64,000 nucleotides of DNA from Pseudomonas alkylphenolica (GCF_004025535.1 NZ_QJRG01000042.1:124001-188000), one strand, 5' to 3'; shown: positions 16,563 through 25,244, counted from the first letter of the stretch. Made by a program: numbers and translations. Notes: a model not told the origin generated them from the letters alone.

Positions 16563-17009
16563 TTACGCCTCCCGCTTGAAGCACAGGATCCTGCTGGTCA
16601 TACGCTGCAGCGCCTCGCCGCGCTGGTTCGAGGTAACACACTCAACCACCACCATGCCCCTGTCGGGCCGCGAGCGCGACGGCGTCACGCTGACAATGGT
16701 GCTGTGCGCACGCAACTGGTCGCCGGGGCGCGTCGGTTGTGGCCAGGTGACGTCGGCATTCGCTCCGATCACGCCACGGGCAAACGGCAGGCTGGCCACC
16801 AGCAACCTCATGGTGATCGCGCTGGTGTGCCAACCGCTCGCCGCCAGCCCTTCGAAAAACGTGTCCTTGGCCAGCGTCTCGTCCAGGTGAAACGGTTGCG
16901 GATCGAATTCGCGGGCAAAGCGGATGATCTGCTCGGCATCCAGCGGGTACGGTTCGCTGGTAAAGGTATCGCCTGGGGCCAGGTCTTCCAGATAGATCGG
17001 CTCGCTCAT
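16563..17009 (-). CDS. MaoC-like hydratase/dehydratase
   Basis: Cytoplasmic hot-dog fold protein of 148 residues. It carries the MaoC signature near residues 28-48 (IIRFAREFDPQPFHLDETLAKDTFFEG: the Asp/His region of R-hydratases), then the WHTSAITMRLL helix and WPQPTRPGDQL. Such proteins hydrate enoyl-CoA or related thioesters. ATG 17009 has AAGGAG seven bases upstream. First gene of a unit with the TetR gene; divergent from the tautomerase. Confidence 0.85.
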   Translation of the reverse strand: MSEPIYLEDLAPGDTFTSEPYPLDAEQIIRFAREFDPQPFHLDETLAKDTFFEGLAASGWHTSAITMRLLVASLPFARGVIGANADVTWPQPTRPGDQLRAHSTIVSVTPSRSRPDRGMVVVECVTSNQRGEALQRMTSRILCFKREA

Positions 17010-17038
17010 GGCTTGGCTCCTTGGGAAATTGCAGAGGC

Positions 17039-17078
17039 TTGCGCAAATAGATTACGTCCATTATCTTAATTTTCGCAA
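17039..17078. promoter_or_regulatory. candidate operator in the MaoC/tautomerase promoter
   Basis: Outer arms TTGCGCAAAT and ATTTTCGCAA match as an inverted repeat at 9 of 10 positions, separated by 20 bases. Inside lies AGATTA...TTATCT, a second imperfect dyad. It sits between divergent genes and is the best candidate site for the adjacent TetR protein. Confidence 0.4.
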
Positions 17079-17123
17079 CCCCGGTTTAGCGTCTCGTCTG
17101 ATCACCTGTCCAAGGAGCCTCCC

Positions 17124-17507
17124 ATGCCTCTGGTACGCATCGACATCAAAAGACACCCCGACCCCGCTCATCTGCAAACCCTCGGCAAGGTCGTTTATGC
17201 CGCACTGCGGCATACGATCAATGTCCCGGAGCACGACAACTTCCAGGTCCTGACCGAGCACGACGGCGACCGCCTGGTGTACGACCCGCAGTACCTGGGA
17301 ATCCAGCGCACCGATGGCCAGGTGTTCATCCAGATCACCCTCAGCGAGGGGCGAACGACGGAGCAGAAGAAGGCGCTGTACCAGGCCATCGCCGAAGGGC
17401 TCAACCGCGAAGCCGGAGTGCGCCTGGAGGATGTGTTCATCAGCCTGGTCGAGGTTCGCAAGGAGAACTGGTCGTTCGGTAACGGCATCGCCCAGTACGC
17501 CACTTGA
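17124..17507 (+). CDS. tautomerase superfamily protein
   Basis: Cytoplasmic protein of 127 residues with Pro2 directly after Met (MPLVRIDIKR), the catalytic base of this superfamily. It has two beta-alpha-beta units: residues 1-60, and VFIQITLSEGRTTEQKKALYQAIAEGLNREAGVRLEDVFISLVEV. Length fits MSAD/tautomerase_3-like members rather than the 60-residue 4-OT type. RBS AAGGAG lies seven bases upstream. It precedes an AraC gene by about 32 bases on the same strand. Confidence 0.85.
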   Translation: MPLVRIDIKRHPDPAHLQTLGKVVYAALRHTINVPEHDNFQVLTEHDGDRLVYDPQYLGIQRTDGQVFIQITLSEGRTTEQKKALYQAIAEGLNREAGVRLEDVFISLVEVRKENWSFGNGIAQYAT

Positions 17508-17539
17508 ATGGCGGCGGCGAACCGGTCAAGGTAGTGCAC

Positions 17540-18397
17540 ATGACCCACTCCACCGAAAAGCCTGCCGACAGCGACTGGATCAACATCGGCCGCGACCTCG
17601 ATACCGGCATCGAAAGCGTGCACGCGCATTTTCAGGGCCACGCCTACGATCCCCATGACCATGACGAAGTGCTGGTCGGGGTCACCCTGCAAGGTGTGCA
17701 GCGCTTCAGCTGCCACCGTTCTCTGCACACCAGCACAGTGGGCCGGGCCATGCTCATCGAACCGGGTGCGGTGCATGACGGCCATGCACCGGAGCCCGAA
17801 GGTTTCACCTACGCAATGCTGTATTTGCCACAGCCATGGGTAACGGGCATGACCGGCCGGCTTGGGCTGGGCGATGCCTCGGCGCTCGAAGCGGCGTTTC
17901 ACAGCACCCTGGCCGACGACCCGCCACTGAGCGCCGCCATCTACCAGGCGTTCATGGCGATCCACCAGAATGAAGGCAAGCTCGCCCGCGACCAGACGCT
18001 CGACCAGTTGCTGGCGATGCTGTCCCGGCACCTGTACCGCACGCCGCCTTCACCGCGAATGGAACACGATCTGGTACTTAACCGGGCCAGGGAATACCTG
18101 CACGCCCACATGGCCGATGACGTGGGCCTGGATGAACTGGCCGCGCACTCGGGTATTGACCGTTTCCGGCTCACCCGGCAGTTCAAGCGCGCCTTCGGCC
18201 AGACCCCGCATGCCTACCTGGTGAGGCTACGCCTGCGTGCCGCCCGGGCCTTGCTCGCCCGCGGCGAGGCGCCCGCCGAAGTCGCTGCGCAGGTGGGATT
18301 CGCTGACCAGAGCCATCTGGGCCTGTGGTTTCGTCGCGCTTACCGGCTCACACCGGCGAGTTATCAGCGCCAGTGCACAAATCTTACAGACCGCTAA
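17540..18397 (+). CDS. AraC family regulator with cupin N-domain
   Basis: Regulator of about 285 residues. The N-terminal half is an AraC_binding cupin (HFQGHAYDPHDHDEVLVGVTLQGVQRFSCHR ... GRAMLIEPGAVHDGHAPE). The C-terminal half has the paired HTH: DVGLDELAAHSGIDRFRLTRQFKRAFGQTPHAYLVRLRL and PAEVAAQVGFADQSHLGLWFRRAYRLTPASYQRQ. ATG 17540 follows AAGGT; upstream codons reaching 17504 would overlap the tautomerase stop. It may control the LysE exporter just downstream, since exporter/AraC pairs of this type are common; that is inference. Confidence 0.85.
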   Translation: MTHSTEKPADSDWINIGRDLDTGIESVHAHFQGHAYDPHDHDEVLVGVTLQGVQRFSCHRSLHTSTVGRAMLIEPGAVHDGHAPEPEGFTYAMLYLPQPWVTGMTGRLGLGDASALEAAFHSTLADDPPLSAAIYQAFMAIHQNEGKLARDQTLDQLLAMLSRHLYRTPPSPRMEHDLVLNRAREYLHAHMADDVGLDELAAHSGIDRFRLTRQFKRAFGQTPHAYLVRLRLRAARALLARGEAPAEVAAQVGFADQSHLGLWFRRAYRLTPASYQRQCTNLTDR

Positions 18398-18443
18398 CCC
18401 CGCCCCACCCGATGATGGCGCTCCGGTACTTATGGAGCTGCCC

Positions 18444-18851
18444 ATGTTCGACACCAAAATCGCCTTTATCGTCCGCAACGACCTTGCCACCTGGCAGCGC
18501 ATGAACGTCGTTGCCTTCCTGGCCACCGGCATCGCCTCGGCGGCGCCAGAGATCATGGGCGAGCCTTACATCGACGCCGATGGTCACCACTACGGGAACA
18601 TGTCGGGCCAGCCCATGGTGGTGTTCGAAGCCGACCTCGCGGGGCTGCAAAAGGCCCATCGCATCGGCCTTGAGCGCGACCTCACCCTGCTGCCCTACGT
18701 GTTCCCGATGTTCTCCACCGGCCATGACGCGGCCAACCGCCAGGTGTTCCTGGAACAGGCGCCAGACAACATGGACCTGGTCGGCATAGTGCTGCGCGGT
18801 GCGAAGAAAGCCGTCGACAAAGCCATCAAAGGGCTGTCGTTGCACCCGTAA
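18444..18851 (+). CDS. DUF2000 family protein
   Basis: Small cytoplasmic protein of about 135 residues: FDTKIAFIVRNDLATWQRMNVVAFLATGIA, then NMSGQPMVVFEADLAGLQKAHRIGLERDL, ending DLVGIVLRGAKKAVDKAIKGL. This is the DUF2000 pattern; the family's biochemical role is unknown. ATG 18444 has GGAG six bases upstream. It is often found beside AraC and LysE genes, as here, with 46 bases to the AraC stop and 70 to the exporter. Confidence 0.82.
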   Translation: MFDTKIAFIVRNDLATWQRMNVVAFLATGIASAAPEIMGEPYIDADGHHYGNMSGQPMVVFEADLAGLQKAHRIGLERDLTLLPYVFPMFSTGHDAANRQVFLEQAPDNMDLVGIVLRGAKKAVDKAIKGLSLHP

Positions 18852-18898
18852 TGCCCGCCCCTGTGTTTGTCGATTCCTCATTCCCCCGGAGATCAACC

Positions 18899-18925
18899 AT
18901 GTGTGTACCGCAGGTCGGCCAATGA
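18899..18925 (+). CDS. possible 8-residue leader peptide before the LysE gene
   Basis: ATG 18899, preceded by GGAG at seven bases, opens a tiny frame encoding MCVPQVGQ and stops with a TGA that overlaps the LysE start (AATGA). The only good ribosome site in this region serves this frame, so LysE may be translated by termination-reinitiation. A GTG at 18901 in the LysE frame is the competing explanation. Confidence 0.35.
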   Translation: MCVPQVGQ

Positions 18926-19545
18926 GTGCCGCCACCCTCCTCAGCTTCTGGGCGTTTGCCCTGCTGTTCGTCATCACACCAGGCGCAGACTGGGCTTACG
19001 CCATCGGGGCGGGAATACGCGGCAAGGGCATTTTCAGCGCCGTGCTCGGGCTGGTGACCGGCTACGTGCTGTTGACCGTTATCGTAGCGGCGGGCATCGG
19101 CACGCTGTTGGCCGCAAGCCCGGTGCTGATGGTGACGCTGAGCATCGCTGGCGCAGGCTACCTCGGCTGGCTGGGCATCGCCATGCTGCGCAACCCACCG
19201 GTACCGCAGGCCGCTGCCAGTCAAGGCCCGGGCAGCAGCCAGGTGCGGAGCTTTATCAACGGCACGCTGGTCAGCGGGCTCAACCCCAAGGCGTTCATGT
19301 TCTATCTGGCGTTCCTGCCGCCGTGGACCTCGACCGCTGCCAGCTGGAGCATTGGCCTACAGATCCTGGCGCTGGGCGTGGTGTATACCGCCAGTTGCGC
19401 GGTGGTCTACCTGATGGTGGGTTTCGGCGCCAATGCCACGTTGCGAGCGCGCCCCGGCGCTGCCCGGGCTATCGGGCGGATTTCCGGTGCGATCATGCTG
19501 GTGCTGGCGACGTTGCTGTTGTATCGGGCAATCGGAGCCCTGTAA
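18922..19545 (+). CDS. LysE family exporter
   Basis: Inner-membrane amino-acid or small-metabolite exporter of 207 residues with about six helices. It has the family lead LSFWAFALLFVITPGADWAYAIGAGIRGKG, the GAGYLGWLGIAMLR segment, and FINGTLVSGLNPKAFMFYLAFLPPW. ATG 18922 gives the normal family N-terminus; the upstream GTG at 18901 would add seven residues. The start overlaps the stop of an 8-codon frame. Export substrate unknown. Confidence 0.88.
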   Translation: MSAATLLSFWAFALLFVITPGADWAYAIGAGIRGKGIFSAVLGLVTGYVLLTVIVAAGIGTLLAASPVLMVTLSIAGAGYLGWLGIAMLRNPPVPQAAASQGPGSSQVRSFINGTLVSGLNPKAFMFYLAFLPPWTSTAASWSIGLQILALGVVYTASCAVVYLMVGFGANATLRARPGAARAIGRISGAIMLVLATLLLYRAIGAL

Positions 19546-19646
19546 GCACCTGGGCGCTGGCACTTCCCACTACGGGATCTACGCTTGCCTGACTCGATAC
19601 CTCCGCTGAAAGCGCAGTCAGGTAGCGATTCGCTGGAGGGGCTTTT

Positions 19647-20585
19647 ATGGGCAAATCGCGTTACACCGTGCACCTGCTTGGGCTGCTCATGGCAACCGGA
19701 GCAAATGCCGACGACACCTTGCGCCTGCGCGACGTAAAACTGGAAGAACGCGCCAACGGCATGCTGGCTTTGATGTCCTACTCCATGACGCCCGACCTGA
19801 CTTCCAGCTCGCTGAGCATCAACGACAACAGCGCCGGCAATCCGAGCCTGACCATGACGCAGGCTGGCGGCGGCGCGACCATGAGCAAGGAGATGCCGCT
19901 TTATCTGGAAGGCGCCGTCGCCTACAGCCGCTATGACCCGCGCTTTGTCGCCACCAATGGTGAGCAGACACAAACCATTCCGGTGAAATGGAACTCGATT
20001 TCCGCCACTGGCGGTATCGGCTGGGACTTTGCGCTGACCGATGAACTGGCCCTGCGGCCGATATTCAATTTTGCCGCAGGTTACCTGACCAGCGACATCA
20101 ACGCCGCGCGCCTGTTCATCAACCGGCGCTTTGACCGGGACATCCAGTTTCTCGACAACGGGCACATGACCGCCGTAGGGCTGGGCGGTGCGCTGATGCT
20201 CGACCTTGAGCGCGTCAGGCCTGACTACGAACTGGATGTCGAATTGCGCTACAGCTACATGAACCTGCGCAACGTGGGGGGCAAGAACGATATTGACGGC
20301 CAGGCCATTGCCGACTCGGTCAACCTCTACACGCGATGGCGGGCGCCCACCGGAATCACCGCACTGCAGCGGCCGTTACGTTATGTGGTGGAAGTGTCTC
20401 ACTCCGAGTACCTCGGCGATCAGCGTGGAGTGCTGGGGTTTGATCGGCTTTCAACCGTAGGGCTGGGGCTGGAACTGGACTCCAGTGCGTATGACGTTTT
20501 CATCACCCGTACGCGCCTGGTGGTCAGGCATGTCATGGGCGATCACGTGTCCGGCGTGTCCGTGGGACTGGCTTGCAGTTTCTGA
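19647..20585 (+). CDS. outer-membrane beta-barrel-like protein, function unknown
   Basis: Exported protein of 312 residues. The N-terminus is a short signal peptide (YTVHLLGLLMATGANA). The rest alternates polar and hydrophobic residues as in barrel strands, with GAVAYSRYD, ISATGGIGWDFALTDELALRPIFNFAAGYL, LDVELRYSYMNL, and a final Phe. It resembles autotransporter barrel-type proteins without a passenger. GGAGG lies eight bases before ATG 19647. No operon partner; I do not know its role. Confidence 0.7.
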   Translation: MGKSRYTVHLLGLLMATGANADDTLRLRDVKLEERANGMLALMSYSMTPDLTSSSLSINDNSAGNPSLTMTQAGGGATMSKEMPLYLEGAVAYSRYDPRFVATNGEQTQTIPVKWNSISATGGIGWDFALTDELALRPIFNFAAGYLTSDINAARLFINRRFDRDIQFLDNGHMTAVGLGGALMLDLERVRPDYELDVELRYSYMNLRNVGGKNDIDGQAIADSVNLYTRWRAPTGITALQRPLRYVVEVSHSEYLGDQRGVLGFDRLSTVGLGLELDSSAYDVFITRTRLVVRHVMGDHVSGVSVGLACSF

Positions 20586-20677
20586 AGCGACCTTGATCCG
20601 AGCCCATTCCCAGCGTCTTGAAATGAGCGCTAAAACGCAGTTTCCGCGCACAACAAGTTGAAATCATTAGGTTCACT

Positions 20678-20694
20678 ACTAGGCTCTTGCTAGT
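20678..20694. promoter_or_regulatory. T-N11-A palindrome upstream of the alkylsulfatase
   Basis: ACTAG-GCTCTTG-CTAGT, a perfect 5-bp inverted repeat containing TAGGCTCTTGCTA, i.e. the T-N11-A form bound by LysR regulators. In P. aeruginosa the related sdsA1 is controlled by the LysR protein SdsB. No LysR gene adjoins it here. Confidence 0.35.
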
Positions 20695-20784
20695 CAATAC
20701 CGGGCTGAACGTACGCACCAGAAATTTTCCAGTGCTGGCAGTTGCCTCAAAGGGTACAGCGCATCAAGCAAGAAGGAACTTGAA

Positions 20785-22800
20785 ATGAAAGTGATCGCTC
20801 GATCCTCGCCTGCCACTAACGCCTCGACGGGAATCTGGAAACTCAGTTCCTCGGTCCTGCTCGCAGCGGCCATTGCCATGAGTAGCCAGGCCTAGGCTGC
20901 TGAATCGCCAAAACCCGCCACCGAGGCCACCAAAGCGGCTAACGATGCACTGCTCAAAGAGCTGCCGTTCAACGACAAGACTTCGTTCGAGCTGGCGCAC
21001 AAAGGCTTTATCGCCCCATTGCCCTCCGAGCCGATCAAGGGCCCGAACGGCAACATGATCTGGGACCCGAACAAGTACGGTTTCATCAAGGAAGGCGAAA
21101 CCGCACCGGCCAGCACCAACCCCAGCCTGTGGCGCCAATCGCAGCTGATCAACATCTCCGGACTGTTCGAAGTCACCGATGGCATCTACCAGGTGCGCAA
21201 CTACGACCTGTCGAACATGACCATCGTCGAAGGCAAGGAAGGCATCACCATCTTCGACCCGCTGATCTCCAGCGAAACCGCCAAGGCAGCACTCGATCTC
21301 TACTACAAACACCGGCCGAAAAAGCCCGTGGTCGCGGTGATCTACACCCACAGTCACGTTGACCACTACGGTGGCGTACGCGGCGTGATCAATGAAGAAG
21401 ACGTCAAGGCCGGCAAGGTCAAGGTCTACGCACCAAAAGGCTTCCTCGAGCATGCGGTAGCCGAGAACGTCATGGCCGGTACAGCCATGAGCCGTCGCGC
21501 CAGCTACATGTACGGCAACCTGCTGCCGCCGAACGAGACCGGTCAACTGGGCGCCGGTCTGGGCACCACCACTTCGGCCGGTACCGTCACCCTCATCCCG
21601 CCAACCGACATCATCGAGAAGACCGGCGAGAAGCATGTCATCGACGGCCTCACCTATGAGTTCCTCTACGCGCCGGGCAGCGAAGCGCCGGCCGAGATGC
21701 TCTACTACATCAAGGAAAAAAAGGCCCTGAACACGGCCGAAGACTCCACCCACACCATGCACAACACCTACTCGCTGCGCGGCGCGAAAATTCGCGAGCC
21801 GCTGCCGTGGTCCAAGTACCTCAACGAAGCGCTGAAGATGTGGGGCGACGACGTCCAGGTGATGTACGCAATGCACCACTGGCCGGTCTGGGGCAACAAG
21901 GAAGTCAAGGATCAGCTGTCGTCGCAACGCGACATGTACCGCTACATCAACGATGAAACCCTGCGTCTGGCCAACAAGGGGTACACCATGACCGAAATCG
22001 CCGAACAGGTGAAACTGCCCAAGTCGATTGCCGACCGCTTCTCCAACCGTGGCTACTACGGCTCGCTGAACCACAACGTCAAGGCCACCTATGTGCTGCA
22101 CCTGGGCTGGTTTATCGGCAACCCGGCAACCCTGTGGGAGCTGCCACCGGATGAACAGGCCAAACGCTATGTCGACATGATGGGCGGCGCCGATGCCGTG
22201 CTGAAAAAGGCCAAGGAATACTACGACAAGGGTGACTACCGCTGGGTGGCCGAAGTGGTCAACCATGTGGTGTTCGCCGACCCGAACAACCAGGCGGCGA
22301 AGAACCTGCAAGCCGACACCCTGGAGCAACTGGGGTACCAGGCCGAGAGCGGACCGTGGCGCAACTTCTACCTGACCGGTGCGCAAGAGTTGCGCAATGG
22401 CGTGCAGAAGCTGCCAACACCGGACACCGCCAGCCCCGACACCGTCAAGGCGATGGACCTGGACCTGTTCTTCGACTTCCTGGCCATGCGTCTGAAAGGG
22501 CCTGAGGTGGGCGACAAGCACATCACCTTGAACCTGGACTTCACTGACCTGAAGCAGAAGTACACCCTGGAGATGGTCAACGGTGTACTCAACCACACCG
22601 AGGGCGCGCAAGCGAAGGACGCCGACGCGACCATCACGCTGACCCGTGACACCTTGAACAACATCATGCTCAAGCAGACCACGCTCAAGGACGCTGTCAG
22701 CAAAGGCGACGTGAAGGTGAACGGCAACGAGGGCAAGCTTGAGGAGTTGATGAGCTACATGGACAACTTCGATTTCTGGTTCCCGATCGTCACGCCCTAG
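20785..22800 (+). pseudogene. SdsA-type alkylsulfatase, interrupted by an in-frame amber codon
   Basis: Secreted metallo-beta-lactamase-fold sulfatase that hydrolyses primary alkyl sulfates such as SDS. The full frame is 671 codons from ATG 20785, which has AAGGAA upstream. Residues 1-36 form a signal peptide ending IAMSSQA. Codon 37 is TAG (20893-20895), and AAESPK and the mature enzyme follow in the same frame. The metal site THSHVDHYGG lies near residue 190. A dimerisation domain and a C-terminal SCP2-like domain (DLFFDFLAMRLKG...) follow. Everything after the TAG is intact over 630 codons, so the change is recent, a base error, or read through. Without it no secreted enzyme is made. An internal TTG at 21019 is not a convincing start. 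Confidence 0.85.
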
Positions 22801-22827
22801 CGCTCTTACTGATGCCTGATGACATCA

Positions 22828-22861
22828 AGGCAAGCCACTGGCAGTTGCCAGTGGCTTGCCT
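22828..22861 (+). terminator. strong terminator after the alkylsulfatase
   Basis: 16-bp perfect stem (AGGCAAGCCACTGGCA / TGCCAGTGGCTTGCCT) with a two-base spacer, followed by GTTTTCTTC. Rho-independent form, 27 bases after the stop. Confidence 0.85.
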
Positions 22862-22905
22862 GTTTTCTTCAATACCGATGCAATTGACGCTCATCCCTCG
22901 CCCCA

Positions 22906-23835
22906 TCAAGCCCCTTGAATCACACCCTTTAGCACCGCTTTGAACGCCTCGATCTGCGCCGCGTCAAACTGGGCGAACACTTTTTGCTGCTGCTCATGGG
23001 CAATCGTCCACAGGCCTTCGGTTTCATCGATGCCCTTGACGGTGAGCCGCACCCGATCCCCTTCGTCAGTGAGCAGGCCCTTGCGCTTGAGGTTGGCAAC
23101 CGCCTCGACAATTTCCCGCGCCGGCATCGCCACTTCGCGCTGCAGGTCAGTCATGTTCAGGCCCGCATCGTTTTCCAGCACCATCAGCATGCGTGCTTCG
23201 CTGGTACGCAGCCCGGTGGACAACTGACGCGGCTGGTAACTCGCCTGATAGGTGCGCAGTGCCTGGGTCATCAGGTAATACAGGTTATGGCTCAGGCGGC
23301 CCTGGAAATGGCTGCTGGGCGGCTGGCCTTCTTCGCGGCGGGTCATGCGCGTGTGCGGCAAGACCATGGAATAGGCACCCTGGTGATAGAGCAACGGCGA
23401 GCGCCCGCAATCATCAAAGGCTACCACCTTGCCGATCATGATCCAGTGATCGCCACCGTCGACCTGCTGGTACTTTTCACAGTGAAAACGTGCGGCGCAG
23501 TCGACAAGCAGCGGCGCACCGCCCTCGCCCACCTCGAACTCAATGCCTGCGAACCGATCATCTTTGGGCTTGGCAAAATTGTTCGACAGGTCAATCTGAT
23601 CGGCCGCCAGCACATTCACCGCAAAGTGACTGGCGGCTTCAAATACCTCGTGGCTGCTGGAGCGCTTGTCGATACTCCAGAGAATCAGCGGCGGCTCCAG
23701 CGACACCGAGTTGAAACTGTTGGCCGTGACGCCGACCTTGCGGCCATCCGCGCTCGCGGCGGTCACCACCGTGACGCCGGTGGCAAAGTTGCCCAGGGCG
23801 CGGCGAAACGCGCGGGTATCCAAAGCAGTAGACAT
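22906..23835 (-). CDS. 4-hydroxyphenylacetate 3-hydroxylase, reductase component (C1 type)
   Basis: Flavin reductase of 309 residues with a C-terminal MarR-like domain, the layout of the C1 component of Acinetobacter baumannii HPA hydroxylase. Residues 1-165 form the FMN-binding split-barrel (RALGNFATGVTVVTA, GVTANSFNSVSLEPPLILWSI, GDHWIMIGKVV). Residues 190-300 are the winged-helix part (LRTSEARMLMVLENDAGLNMTDLQREVAMP), which in C1 senses the substrate rather than DNA. It reduces flavin with NADH and passes it to the oxygenase encoded 70 bases upstream. AGGAG lies seven bases before ATG 23835. Upstream are a perfect hairpin and a CA motif. Confidence 0.88.
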   Translation of the reverse strand: MSTALDTRAFRRALGNFATGVTVVTAASADGRKVGVTANSFNSVSLEPPLILWSIDKRSSSHEVFEAASHFAVNVLAADQIDLSNNFAKPKDDRFAGIEFEVGEGGAPLLVDCAARFHCEKYQQVDGGDHWIMIGKVVAFDDCGRSPLLYHQGAYSMVLPHTRMTRREEGQPPSSHFQGRLSHNLYYLMTQALRTYQASYQPRQLSTGLRTSEARMLMVLENDAGLNMTDLQREVAMPAREIVEAVANLKRKGLLTDEGDRVRLTVKGIDETEGLWTIAHEQQQKVFAQFDAAQIEAFKAVLKGVIQGA

Positions 23836-23847
23836 GCAAGACTCCTG

Positions 23848-23876
23848 GGCCTTCGCTGAAGGCCGCAGTTATTGTT
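23848..23876 (-). promoter_or_regulatory. leader hairpin and CA motif before the reductase gene
   Basis: Minus strand: AACAATAA (23869-23876), a perfect AANAANAA, then a 7-bp perfect hairpin (GGCCTTC-AGC-GAAGGCC, 23848-23864), then AGGAG and the ATG. The hairpin brings the motif close to the ribosome site in the folded mRNA. Confidence 0.5.
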
Positions 23877-23905
23877 ATAGGCACAGGATTGAGCGTATCA
23901 GCAGA

Positions 23906-25075
23906 TCAGACCATCGTCGGATCAGGCTCCAGGCCCATCAGCTCACGGCCGAGGATCTGCGCGCAAACGTCATAGTCGGTATAGGCATGGGCGCCGGTGA
24001 GGTGCGCGTCGCGGAACAGCCGTTGCAGTTCGTTGGTTTCGAACCAGGCACCACCGCCGGCTGCCTCCATGAGGCGATCCACCGCCTGGATGCACATTTT
24101 GGTCGCGTAACCCTGGTTGGTTCGCCAGAACGCCAGGGTTTCCCGGCTCGGGTATTGGTGGCGCTCGCCATGCTCGGCGTGCTCCTGCCAGGTTTTCTCC
24201 AGGAAGGCGCGCGCGGCCGCCACCTGATGGGTGGATTCGGCCAGGCGCATCAGCGCCGGCGTCGCCGCACCGACCGCAGCGCCGGTGTAGGCGCGCACGC
24301 GGTTCCTGGTTTTTTCGCGGAACACCTCGAGCATGCGCTCTGCTACACCGAGGCTGACGGTGGCGAAGCCGCTGGCGAAATACGGCCGGTAAGGCGAATA
24401 GAAAATCTTGCTGTCGGGGTACAGGCCAAACCCGGCCGACTTGCCTTCCATCATGTCCTTGGCTTTCTGGATGCGGTGTTCGGGCACGAAAGCCTGGTCG
24501 ATGATCAGGGTTTTGCTGCCACTGCCACGCATGCCGACGGCGTACCAGTCATCGCGGATTTCGTAGTCGCGACGGGGCAGCACGGCAAAGCAATAGTCCT
24601 GGGTGCCTTCAGCGTTGGGGCGGCGAAAACCGACGATGGCCCACTCGGCGTGATCGCAACCGCTGCTCCAGCCCATCTCGCCACTGAACATCACCCCGCC
24701 CTCCACCTCTTCGGTGCGGCCGAAGGGGGCGATGCTGCTACTGGCGGTGGCATCCGGGTTGTCGCCCCAGATTTCCTGCTGGGCGCTGGCGGCGAACATT
24801 GCCAGTTGATGGCTGTGGGTGCAGAGCAGACTCATGGCCCAGGCGGTGCTGGCGCAAGCGCCTGCCAGCAAGGCAATGCAGTCGGCGAACTGCGGCAGGG
24901 AAATTTCCATCCCGCCGAAGGCTTTTGGCTGGAAGGCGCGGTGCATGCCGATGCTTTTCAGCAGCGCGATGTTCTCGGCAGGCACGGTTCGATCCTGCTC
25001 GGCCTGGAACGCTTTGGCGGCAATGGCAGGCAGCAGGGGCTTGAGGTCTTCGAGCAGAGGGTTTGGCTTTTTCAT
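23906..25075 (-). CDS. 4-hydroxyphenylacetate 3-hydroxylase, oxygenase component (C2 type)
   Basis: Flavin-dependent monooxygenase of 389 residues with the acyl-CoA dehydrogenase fold. From memory it aligns along nearly its whole length with A. baumannii C2: LLCTHSHQLAMF, DATASSSIAPFG, MGWSSGCDHAEWAIVGF, AKDMMEGKSAGFGLYPDSK, RAYTGAAVGAATPALMRLAE, and the end LGRELMGLEPDPTMV. It uses reduced flavin from the partner reductase to hydroxylate 4-HPA to 3,4-dihydroxyphenylacetate. It lacks the ~40-residue N-terminal extension of the Acinetobacter protein. ATG 25075 is the natural start; a longer frame exists but has no ribosome site. A CA motif precedes it. Confidence 0.9.
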   Translation of the reverse strand: MKKPNPLLEDLKPLLPAIAAKAFQAEQDRTVPAENIALLKSIGMHRAFQPKAFGGMEISLPQFADCIALLAGACASTAWAMSLLCTHSHQLAMFAASAQQEIWGDNPDATASSSIAPFGRTEEVEGGVMFSGEMGWSSGCDHAEWAIVGFRRPNAEGTQDYCFAVLPRRDYEIRDDWYAVGMRGSGSKTLIIDQAFVPEHRIQKAKDMMEGKSAGFGLYPDSKIFYSPYRPYFASGFATVSLGVAERMLEVFREKTRNRVRAYTGAAVGAATPALMRLAESTHQVAAARAFLEKTWQEHAEHGERHQYPSRETLAFWRTNQGYATKMCIQAVDRLMEAAGGGAWFETNELQRLFRDAHLTGAHAYTDYDVCAQILGRELMGLEPDPTMV

Positions 25076-25085
25076 GGCGTGACTC

Positions 25086-25093
25086 TTGTTATT
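25086..25093 (-). promoter_or_regulatory. Crc/Hfq-type CA motif before the oxygenase gene
   Basis: Minus strand AATAACAA, perfect AANAANAA, ten bases before the ATG at 25075 and overlapping the only purine-rich ribosome-site candidate. Confidence 0.55.
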
Positions 25094-25244
25094 GTGGCGT
25101 CTGCAAATCCCGTGCAGCCCCGCGCACCGTTGTCGCTTGCGGCGCAGGGAGTAACGGCGATCCGTCCTGTTTACCGGGTCAGTATGCGTAGCCAGGCCGC
25201 GATGAAAAATGCACGTTCCGGACGGAAAATTGTACTTTCCGTGG

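Noticed and set aside
21019..21060. TTG at 21019 as true start of the alkylsulfatase
   Set aside because: No ribosome site, it would remove the signal peptide, and the in-frame reading continues upstream to a good ATG at 20785.
20764..22611. Minus-strand frame of 615 codons opposite the alkylsulfatase
   Set aside because: Shadow of the sulfatase codons; the plus strand has the metal-site motif, signal peptide and terminator.
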